Positions 1 to 8,453 of a DNA stretch of 12,175 bases are shown here, in pieces. The DNA lies in the NCBI GenBank assembly GCA_046758065.1, contig JBHHZM010000093.1, forward strand, positions 1 through 12,175, in the 5' to 3' direction. The position numbers and the translations under genes are program-made. The stretch's first letter is position 1, and each line of letters opens with the position of its first letter. The stretch comes from JBHHZM01 sp046758065. Lineage in GTDB: Bacteria; Pseudomonadota; Alphaproteobacteria; JAAXGF01. The notes beneath the pieces were generated by a model. It worked only from the letters and a program-made list of their open reading frames with translations. It did not search any database and was not told the DNA's origin.

Positions 1-1972
<1,972 letters not shown>

Positions 1973-2037
1973 GAGCTTCGGGTAACCTTTCGGACAAATC
2001 ATACATCTCGGAACCGCGCGGCGGCGCCGACAGGGGA

Positions 2038-2066
2038 GAGATAAGCAAGCCGGAGGGCGCTGTCAA
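2038..2066 (-). promoter_or_regulatory. sigma70-type promoter of secA
   Basis: Read on the minus strand, a perfect -35 TTGACA (2066-2061) is followed by a 17-base spacer and a -10 TATCTC (2043-2038), which matches TATAAT at four of six positions. Transcription would start near 2030, giving a leader of about 58 bases before the secA ATG. Spacing and orientation fit well. No comparably clear promoter for argJ was seen in the same 240-base divergent spacer. Confidence 0.7.
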
Positions 2067-2212
2067 CGATCCCCCCGGCGGGGCGCTGAGGCCGATCGCG
2101 CTTGTCTCGCCGGCGGCGATGTGCATCATCCGGGGCAGCGTCCGCAGCGAATCGAGGTGGCGATCCATGAACCGAGCTTCGGCGCCCGAGCGGCGCGGGA
2201 ATCCTTAAGGCG

Positions 2213-3430
2213 ATGCCGCCGCTCTCGCCGCTCGCGCCCGCCGGGTTTCCCGCCATGCCGGCGATCGCCGGCGTGCGCTTCGCGACCGCCGCCTGCGGCA
2301 TCAGGCCGGGCGCCGGGAGCGACCTGCTGCTGGTCGACCTCACCCCCGGCAGCACGGCCGCCGGGGCGCTGACGCGGTCGCGCACCGCCGGCGCGCCGGT
2401 GCTGTGGTGTCGCGAGGCGCTCGCCGGCGGGCGGGCGCGCGGTCTGGTCGTCAATTCGGGCAACGCCAACGCCTTTACCGGGCCTGCCGGGATCGTCGCG
2501 GTCGAGGAGACGGCGGCGGCGGCCGCGAAGCTCATCGACTGCGCGGCGGACGAGATCTTCGTCGCCTCAACCGGCGTGATCGGCGAGCCACTGCCGACCG
2601 AAAAGATCGTCGCCGCGCTGCCCGGTCTGCACGCCGCGCTCGCCGCCGGCGACTGGGAGGACGCGGCGCGCGCCATCATGACCACCGACACCTATCCGAA
2701 AGGGGCCGCCGCGGCGGCCGAGATCGACGGCGCGTCCGCGGCCATCGCCGGCATCGCCAAGGGTTCGGGCATGATCGCGCCCGACATGGCGACCATGCTC
2801 GCCTTCCTGTTCACCGACGCCCGGCTGCCCGCCGGTCTGCTGCGCGAGATGCTGGGCGAGGCGGTCGAGCGATCGTTCAACGCGATCACCGTCGACGGCG
2901 ACACCTCGACCAGCGATACGGTGCTGCTGTTCGCCACCGGCGCGGGCGCGGCGACGCCCGAAGACGGCCGGCTCGACGGCTTCCGCGCGGCGCTCGACGG
3001 GGTCTGTCGCGACCTCGCCCGACAGGTGGTGCGCGACGGCGAGGGGGCGCAGAAGTTCGTCACCGTCACCGTCACGGGCGCCGCGTCGGACGGCGCGGCG
3101 CGGCGCATCGGGCTCTCGATCGCCAACTCGCCGCTAGTCAAGACCGCGATCGCCGGCGCCGACGCCAACTGGGGACGCATCGTCATGGCGGTCGGCAAGG
3201 CGGGCGAGGCGATCGCCGCCGAGCGCCTCGTCATCCGCGTCGGCGGCCACGTCATCACCGAAGCCGGCGGCCGCGCCGACGGTTACGACGAGGCGCCGGT
3301 CGCGGCCCACATGCAGGGCCGCGAGATCGATCTCGCGGTCGACGTCGGCGTCGGTTCGGGCCGGGCCACGGTATGGACCTGCGACCTGACCCACGGCTAC
3401 ATCGACATCAACGCCGACTACCGAAGCTGA
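2213..3430 (+). CDS. argJ: Bifunctional ornithine acetyltransferase / N-acetylglutamate synthase ArgJ
   Basis: ArgJ transfers the acetyl group of N-acetylornithine to glutamate, recycling acetyl in arginine biosynthesis; bifunctional forms also acetylate glutamate from acetyl-CoA. The 405-residue product has the normal family length. Seen motifs are the N-terminal SPLAPAGFPAMPAIAGVR block, NSGNANAFTG at 81-90, STGVIGEPLP at about 119-128 and the self-cleavage site KGSGMIAPDMATML at 183-196. Thr194 there is the expected nucleophile that splits the precursor into alpha and beta chains. Further conserved parts are the DGDTSTSDT loop, the SPLVKTA and ANWGRI blocks, and a C-terminus ending DINADYRS. 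The ATG at 2213 matches the family N-terminus and has AAGG close upstream. The mutT-like gene starts six bases after the stop, so the two are probably co-transcribed. Whether it is mono- or bifunctional cannot be told from sequence alone. Confidence 0.96.
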   Translation: MPPLSPLAPAGFPAMPAIAGVRFATAACGIRPGAGSDLLLVDLTPGSTAAGALTRSRTAGAPVLWCREALAGGRARGLVVNSGNANAFTGPAGIVAVEETAAAAAKLIDCAADEIFVASTGVIGEPLPTEKIVAALPGLHAALAAGDWEDAARAIMTTDTYPKGAAAAAEIDGASAAIAGIAKGSGMIAPDMATMLAFLFTDARLPAGLLREMLGEAVERSFNAITVDGDTSTSDTVLLFATGAGAATPEDGRLDGFRAALDGVCRDLARQVVRDGEGAQKFVTVTVTGAASDGAARRIGLSIANSPLVKTAIAGADANWGRIVMAVGKAGEAIAAERLVIRVGGHVITEAGGRADGYDEAPVAAHMQGREIDLAVDVGVGSGRATVWTCDLTHGYIDINADYRS

Positions 3431-3436
3431 GCGGCG

Positions 3437-3835
3437 ATGGAGATCGTGCTGGTTTCGGCGGTGGCGCTGATCGACGGCGACGGTCGCGTGCTGCTCGCGC
3501 GCCGCCCCGCGGGCAAGCCGATGGCCGGCCTGTGGGAGTTTCCCGGCGGCAAGGTCGAGCCCGGCGAAACCCCCGAGGCGGCGCTGGTCCGTGAGCTCGC
3601 CGAGGAACTCGGCATCGACGTCGCCGCGAGCTGCCTCGCGCCGTTCACCTTCGCCTCGCATGACTACGCCGACTTCCACCTGCTGATGCCGCTCTACGTC
3701 TGCCGGGTGTGGGACGGCGCGCCGCGGCCGCGCGAAGGCCAGGAAACCGCGTGGGTCCGGCCGCACCGCCTCGACGATTACCCGATGCCGCCCGCCGACG
3801 CGCCGCTGGTGGCGATGCTTCGCGACCTGCTGTAG
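3437..3835 (+). CDS. mutT: Nudix hydrolase, MutT type (probable 8-oxo-dGTP diphosphatase)
   Basis: The 132-residue protein carries a complete Nudix box with the pattern G-x5-E-x7-REL-x-EE-x-GI: the first Gly is in FPGGKVEPGE and the box ends RELAEELGI. The catalytic glutamates are all present. The N-terminus VSAVALIDGDGRVLLARRP and the WEFPGGK motif are characteristic of MutT, which hydrolyses 8-oxo-dGTP to the monophosphate and so removes mutagenic nucleotides from the pool. Length equals that of the MutT family. The gene begins six bases after argJ, with a GAGCGG ribosome-site candidate over the argJ stop, and this argJ-mutT pairing is common in Alphaproteobacteria. Nudix substrates are hard to assign from sequence, so the fold is certain and the 8-oxo-dGTP assignment likely. 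Confidence 0.88.
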   Translation: MEIVLVSAVALIDGDGRVLLARRPAGKPMAGLWEFPGGKVEPGETPEAALVRELAEELGIDVAASCLAPFTFASHDYADFHLLMPLYVCRVWDGAPRPREGQETAWVRPHRLDDYPMPPADAPLVAMLRDLL

Positions 3836-3873
3836 GGAACGATCCTGATGGCAAGGGGTTCGGGGTCGTTCCC
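3835..3873. terminator. Hairpin between convergent mutT and hyfB-like genes, possible terminator
   Basis: GGGAACGATCC (3835-3845), which starts on the last base of the mutT stop codon, pairs with GGGTCGTTCCC (3863-3873). This gives 11 pairs including one G-U across a 17-base loop. No T-run follows on either strand, so it is not a textbook intrinsic terminator. Its place between convergent genes suggests transcript end formation or 3' end protection. Confidence 0.45.
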
Positions 3874-3926
3874 TCCGACGTCTCGAGCGAACCGTCGTCC
3901 GGGGCGGCGGCGACCGGGTTGGCGGG

Positions 3927-6119
3927 TTATTGCGGGTCGATCCCCATGGCGCGCGTCAGCAGCGACAAAATCTCCCGCCCGCGCCCGAGGACCAGCGCGA
4001 GGATAACGGCGACCAGGACGTACATCGCATAGGCATTGACGTGACCGCTGTGCATCCGTCGCAGCGCGCCGGCCATGCGCTGCATTGCGACGGTCGTCGG
4101 ATGCACCACGAAGCGGTCGACGATGTGGACGTTGATGGCCTTGCGGCGGATCGCCGTCCGGAAGTGCCCCGCCACGGCCTCGGTCGAGTCTTCCACCGTC
4201 TGCGGCCGCAAAAGCGCATGAAAAACGACCCTGACGGGGTTCGAGAATCCGGTCGCGGTGTAGGTATATTCGGGTCGCAGGCGGCGCAGGCCCCCGTCCC
4301 AGGCGGCTTGGTGGGCGACGCTTCGGCGTCGAGTGAAGGTCCGGAACACGACGTAGACCACCAGCATCAGCACGGCGAGCGCCGCCGTCATGTACGAGGT
4401 CGACATCGCGAATACCACCGGGTTGCGCTCGCGGCCGCGGTGCAGGACGACCAGACCGCGGCCCGGCAGGAGGTCTTTGCCGACCTCGGCGCCGAGGTCG
4501 TGGAATTCCGCCCGGAACGCGGCGGGCAGCGCCGCCCCGGCGGTCTCGTCGGGAACGAAAAACGGCGGCACCAGGGCGTCGGTGGCGCTCCCCCCGACCA
4601 GCGGCGCGGCGGTTCGGTCGAACGCCGGAATGGCATAGGTCGGCAACACCCCGAGGAGAATGCAGCAGGCGGCGAGAAACGCCATCGGGCCGCGTGTCCC
4701 CAACGGCGCCTCGCGGGCGCCGCGCGCGGCGCTCGACCGCGCGACGCCGAGAAATCCCATCGCGAAGGCCTTGACGAAACAGGTGACGGCAAGGCCGGCG
4801 GTGAGCGCGAGCGCGGCGCCGGACAAGGCGAAAATGATCTTGCCGGCGCTCGAGGCCAGCTCGGCGGAGCGCAATACGGTCTGGAGCGTGAGCCATTCGC
4901 TGACGAAGCCGTTCAAGGGCGGCAGCGCCGAAATCGACCAGGCCCCGATCAGAAAAAATGCGGCCGTCCACGGCATGACGCGCATCAACCCGCCGAGCCG
5001 GTCGAGATCGCGGCTGCCGGTGGCCTGCTCGACCGCGCCGGTCCCGATGAACAGCAGCGTCTTGTAGAACGAGTGGTTGACCGTGTGATACAGCGCCGCG
5101 ATCACGGCGATCCCGGCAATCTCGGTGAGTCCCGCGGATTTGAAAACCAGCGCCGCCCCCAGCGAGGCGACCACGAGGCCCATGTTTTCGATCGTGCTGT
5201 GCGCGAGCAGGCGTTTCAAGTCGGTGGCGATGGTGGCGTAAAGGATGCCGATCAGCGCGGTCGCGCTGCCGATCACGAGCACGAGCAGGCCGCGGCCGGC
5301 GAAAGCGACGGGCAGCAGGTCGATGTTGCCGCGCAGGATTCCGTAGATGCCCAGGTTGACCATGACGCCTGACAGCAACGCGGACACGTTGGTGGGCGCG
5401 ACCGGGTGGGCGCGCGGTAGCCAGCTGTTGAACGGTATCAGCCCGGCCTTGACGCCGAAGCCGAAGAAGAAAAGCACGAAAACCGCGAACCCGACGGGCT
5501 CGGACAAGCCGGGCGCCGCGGCCCTGATGCTCTCGAAGTCGATCCCACCGGAGCTGCCCACGAGAATCGCGAATCCCACCACCACCGCGATCGCGCCGGC
5601 CTCGCTCATCGCAATCATCATCAGCCCGGCGCCCGCGCTTTCCTCGTCCTTGTGCAGATAGTTGACCAGGAGATAGCCCAGCACGGACGCGATCTCCCAG
5701 CTCCACAGGAACGAAAGCGCGTCGCCCGCGACGAACACCAGCACGAGCGACGCGAAAAAGCCGTAATAGAGCCGGGAAAAATATCCCAGGCGGTACTCGC
5801 CGACGTACTTCGCGAGATACCTTCCGGAGAACACGGAGACCGGAAGGAACACGAGGCCAAGGACCAGGACGAAGAGCGCCGCAAGGCGATCAATGGTGAT
5901 GGTCAGGGTCCCGAGCGAGAACAGCGGCCACAGCGAAAACGTGAGCGGGCGCCCCCAAAGCAGCGCGCCGCCGCTGGCGGCGACGAGGACAAGCGCGGCC
6001 AACGACCCGATCCAGGCGAGTCCCGCGGGCTGCCGCCGTTCGGGCAAGAACAGGGAGATCACGGCGCCCGCGCCGCAAAGCCCGAGAAACAGTCCGAAGA
6101 AGGTCGTCGGTTCGATCAT
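3927..6119 (-). CDS. hyfB: HyfB-like proton-translocating (antiporter-type) membrane subunit of a group 4 hydrogenase-related complex
   Basis: This 730-residue polytopic membrane protein is of the NuoL/M/N-MrpA/D superfamily and closest in layout to HyfB/HycC (about 610-670 residues). Expected ion-channel residues are present: the TM5 glutamate in SWEIAS (Glu142), the TM7 lysine in GFGVKAGLIPF (Lys224) followed by SWLPRAHPVAPTNVSALLSG, a later lysine in NHSFYKTLLF (Lys353), and a C-terminal-half glutamate in GFVSEWL (Glu408). The extended tail, with HSGHVNAYAMYVL near the end, is characteristic of HyfB rather than NuoL. ATG at 6119 overlaps the stop of the preceding gene as ATGA, which suggests translational coupling. 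It is the last gene of the operon, unlike enteric hyf where hyfB is second. The likely role is ion translocation by the membrane arm of the complex. Confidence 0.88.
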   Translation of the reverse strand: MIEPTTFFGLFLGLCGAGAVISLFLPERRQPAGLAWIGSLAALVLVAASGGALLWGRPLTFSLWPLFSLGTLTITIDRLAALFVLVLGLVFLPVSVFSGRYLAKYVGEYRLGYFSRLYYGFFASLVLVFVAGDALSFLWSWEIASVLGYLLVNYLHKDEESAGAGLMMIAMSEAGAIAVVVGFAILVGSSGGIDFESIRAAAPGLSEPVGFAVFVLFFFGFGVKAGLIPFNSWLPRAHPVAPTNVSALLSGVMVNLGIYGILRGNIDLLPVAFAGRGLLVLVIGSATALIGILYATIATDLKRLLAHSTIENMGLVVASLGAALVFKSAGLTEIAGIAVIAALYHTVNHSFYKTLLFIGTGAVEQATGSRDLDRLGGLMRVMPWTAAFFLIGAWSISALPPLNGFVSEWLTLQTVLRSAELASSAGKIIFALSGAALALTAGLAVTCFVKAFAMGFLGVARSSAARGAREAPLGTRGPMAFLAACCILLGVLPTYAIPAFDRTAAPLVGGSATDALVPPFFVPDETAGAALPAAFRAEFHDLGAEVGKDLLPGRGLVVLHRGRERNPVVFAMSTSYMTAALAVLMLVVYVVFRTFTRRRSVAHQAAWDGGLRRLRPEYTYTATGFSNPVRVVFHALLRPQTVEDSTEAVAGHFRTAIRRKAINVHIVDRFVVHPTTVAMQRMAGALRRMHSGHVNAYAMYVLVAVILALVLGRGREILSLLTRAMGIDPQ

Positions 6120-6886
6120 TTTCCGTCACCCGCTTCGGCCGGAGCCGACGATAGCGACGCCGGCGGCTTGCGCTCGACGGCGACGAGAAGGCCGTGGAGG
6201 ATGGCGAGCGGCGGCGGCGGGCAGCCCGGCACGACGACGTCGACCGGAACGAATTCCCCGACCCCGCCGGCCGCGGCGAAGCTCGGACCGAAGACGCCGC
6301 CCGAGAGGGCGCAGGCGCCGATCGCGACCACCCGTTTCGGGGTCGGCATGGCTTCGTAGGTCTTGCGCAAGGGCAGCCGCATGGCGTCGGTCAGCGGGCC
6401 CGCGACCAGCAGGATGTCGGCGCTGCGCGGCGTCGCGGTCAGGAAAAAGCCGAGCCGGTGAATGTTGTAATAGGGGTTGTTCAACTGCCGCGCTTCGCTG
6501 ATGCAGGCGCCGCAGGCCCCGGCGTCGACGAAGCGGATATGCAGCGAGCGGCCGAAGGCGCGCCCCAGTCGGCGTCGCGCGGCCTCGATCGGCTGCGCTT
6601 CCGCCGCCCACTCGTAACCCTCCTCCCAACGCACGACGACCGGCGCGTCCTCGCCGACGCAGCGGAAGCAATGCACGCAGCGCACACGGTTCACCGCCAC
6701 GCCGTCCGCGGCCTGCTCGATCGCCTCGGTGGGGCAAAGTCGGCACAGACGGGCCGCCGACTCGCGATCCGTGAAGGATGCGCCCAAAGGCCGTCCGGGA
6801 CTCACGCCCTCGGCGGGCTCGGCCGACGCCGGATAGCGCGTGCTCCTGATCCCGCTACGCAGACCCTTGGCGACCCACTTCGTCAT
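6116..6886 (-). CDS. hyfI: HyfI/NuoB-like iron-sulfur small subunit with fused N-terminal HyfH-like ferredoxin domain
   Basis: The 256-residue protein has two parts. Residues about 112-235 are the NuoB/HyfI small-subunit fold with all four ligands of the terminal [4Fe-4S] cluster: Cys125 and Cys128 (DAGACGAC), Cys192 (IGACALSGG) and Cys222 (PGCPPPP). Residues 1-90 resemble HyfH: the start KGLRSGIRSTRYP is like that family, and the cysteines are in CRLCPTEAI (48-52) and RCVHCFRC (69-76). The CxxCxxC at 70-76 plus Cys51 of the CP motif give ligands for one [4Fe-4S] cluster; ligands for the usual second cluster are missing. Electrons would pass through these clusters to or from the large subunit. 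The ATG follows the hyfG-like stop by four bases; the end overlaps the hyfB-like start. Annotation pipelines would probably call it an NADH-quinone oxidoreductase subunit B family protein. Confidence 0.87.
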   Translation of the reverse strand: MTKWVAKGLRSGIRSTRYPASAEPAEGVSPGRPLGASFTDRESAARLCRLCPTEAIEQAADGVAVNRVRCVHCFRCVGEDAPVVVRWEEGYEWAAEAQPIEAARRRLGRAFGRSLHIRFVDAGACGACISEARQLNNPYYNIHRLGFFLTATPRSADILLVAGPLTDAMRLPLRKTYEAMPTPKRVVAIGACALSGGVFGPSFAAAGGVGEFVPVDVVVPGCPPPPLAILHGLLVAVERKPPASLSSAPAEAGDGK

Positions 6887-6890
6887 CGCG

Positions 6891-8453
6891 CTACCGGTCG
6901 CACTCGGCGTTGGACAGGCCGAAACTCGCCAGGATGATGGGAAAGTCCTGGAAGGCGAAGTTCTCGGCCGCGAGGTTGAAGCCGTGCCAGTTGGTGAAGG
7001 ACGGCGGCGTCAGGCGGTAGCGGACGATCGTCCCGCGCGCATCGAGGCGCAGCCAGTGGAACGCGGCGCCCAGCGGCGCTTCGACGGCGGCGAGGGCGAC
7101 CCCCTCGCGAGGCTCGAACGGCGCCGAGACGGGGCCGTCGGGCAACCCGGTCGCCGCCTGGCGGATGAGGGCGGCCGACTGCTCCGCTTCCCTGAACAGG
7201 ATTCGCAGCCGGGCGTAGCCATCGCCCTCCCGTTCGGTCGGCGCCTCGAAATCGAGCGCGTCATACGCCGCGTAGGGCGCGACCTTGCGCAAGTCCCACG
7301 GGATACCGCAGGCGCGGGCGATCGGTCCCACCAGCCCGTAATCGACCGCCTGCTCTTTGGTCACGATCCCGACTTCCTCGAGCCGGTCGAGGAAGCTGCT
7401 GGTGTATTCGAGCATCCGGTTCAATTCGGACATGCGCGCGGCGGTTTCCTGGGTCGCGTCGGCGATCCGGCGGCAGGTGTCGTCGGAGAGGTCGAGCGTC
7501 AGGCCGCTCGGCTTGAGGACGCCGAACAGGTAGCGGTGCCGCACCGCTGCGCCGGTCAGCCGCAACAGGTCCTCCTCGAGCAGGGCGGCCTGACTCGCGG
7601 CGACGGCGAGCGCGGTCGATTCGCAAATGCCCTTGATGGCGGCCGCATGGTGGCGGAGCCTTTCGAGTTCGGCGAGTAGGCTCCGCAGCCAGCGGGCGCG
7701 CGGCGGCGGTTCGACGCCGGCGATCGCCTCGACCGCCGCGCAGAACGCCAGACCGTGGGCGAACGCCGAGGTGCCGGAAAAACGCTCGGCCAGCAGCACG
7801 GCATCCTCCGCCGTGCGGCCCTCGGCAATCTTCTCGACGCCGCGGTATTTGTAGAAGAAGCGCGGGATCGAAGTGATGACGTCCTCGCCCACGGTTTCCA
7901 GGAGAAAACGCGCCGACTCCGCGAAATCGGAGAACACCGGCCCGACCGGCATTGCGAAAGCGCCCGGGGCTTCGACCACTGTGGGCGGCTCCCAGAGCAG
8001 GTCCTCGCGCGGCTCGAGCCGTTGTCGGGCATCGAAGCTCTTGCGCATCGGGTTGGTGCCCTCGGGCCAGTCCTCGTGAAGGACGAATTCCCCGAGTCTG
8101 GGATGGTCCCGGAAGACGAGCCCGAACAGGTCCTCGGCCTCCCTTTCGTGCCAGTCGGCGGCGTGCATCAGGTCGCTGACCGACGGCACGGTCCGGTCGT
8201 CGATGTTCTGCCCGACCCGGGCGTACACCCGGTCTCCGCGCTCGGGTCCGTAGAATACGTACGTCAGGGACCAGGACGACCCGGCGGTTTCCTCGACCAC
8301 CAGCGTCGCAAAGCAATATCCGAGCTCGTTGAAGAGCCAGCGGCAAAACTCCCGGAGCGTCACGCGCGGGCAGGCGACGTCGCATCTCCGGCCGTCGTCC
8401 GAAAGCCGCGGCCGGACGCTGGCGCGCAGCGCGGCGGGCATCCGCGCTATCAC
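6891..8453 (-). CDS. hyfG: HyfG-like large subunit (NuoC+NuoD fusion) without NiFe-binding cysteines
   Basis: The 520-residue product fuses a NuoC-type domain (about 30-140, signature ADWHEREAEDLFGLVFRDHP and the DWPEGTNPMRKSF block) to a NuoD/hydrogenase large-subunit domain (about 155-520). Hydrogenases here have ERVCGICSFAHS and a C-terminal DPCxxC. This protein instead has ERFSGTSAFAHG (223-234), with Ser226 and Ser229 at the cysteine positions, and ends SFGLSNAECDR, with Ser514 and Glu517 at the other two. It therefore cannot hold a normal NiFe site. It also lacks the DYLH and HPSTHG motifs of complex I NuoD. The end ...ECDR is complete in the way NuoD ends ...EVDR, so it is not truncated. 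The frame is open far upstream inside hyfF; GTG at 8453 is chosen because it overlaps the hyfF TGA (GTGA) and has a perfect ribosome site. The peripheral-arm role is clear; the substrate is unknown. Confidence 0.87.
   Translation of the reverse strand: MIARMPAALRASVRPRLSDDGRRCDVACPRVTLREFCRWLFNELGYCFATLVVEETAGSSWSLTYVFYGPERGDRVYARVGQNIDDRTVPSVSDLMHAADWHEREAEDLFGLVFRDHPRLGEFVLHEDWPEGTNPMRKSFDARQRLEPREDLLWEPPTVVEAPGAFAMPVGPVFSDFAESARFLLETVGEDVITSIPRFFYKYRGVEKIAEGRTAEDAVLLAERFSGTSAFAHGLAFCAAVEAIAGVEPPPRARWLRSLLAELERLRHHAAAIKGICESTALAVAASQAALLEEDLLRLTGAAVRHRYLFGVLKPSGLTLDLSDDTCRRIADATQETAARMSELNRMLEYTSSFLDRLEEVGIVTKEQAVDYGLVGPIARACGIPWDLRKVAPYAAYDALDFEAPTEREGDGYARLRILFREAEQSAALIRQAATGLPDGPVSAPFEPREGVALAAVEAPLGAAFHWLRLDARGTIVRYRLTPPSFTNWHGFNLAAENFAFQDFPIILASFGLSNAECDR

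Noticed and set aside
3930..5372. 480-codon plus-strand open frame opposite the hyfB-like gene
   Set aside because: Antisense shadow: charged low-complexity translation with no motif, while the minus strand encodes a clear membrane protein.
3778..5706. 642-codon minus-strand frame within the hyfB-like gene
   Set aside because: Out of frame with the HyfB reading; Arg-rich translation and it would run into the mutT coding region.
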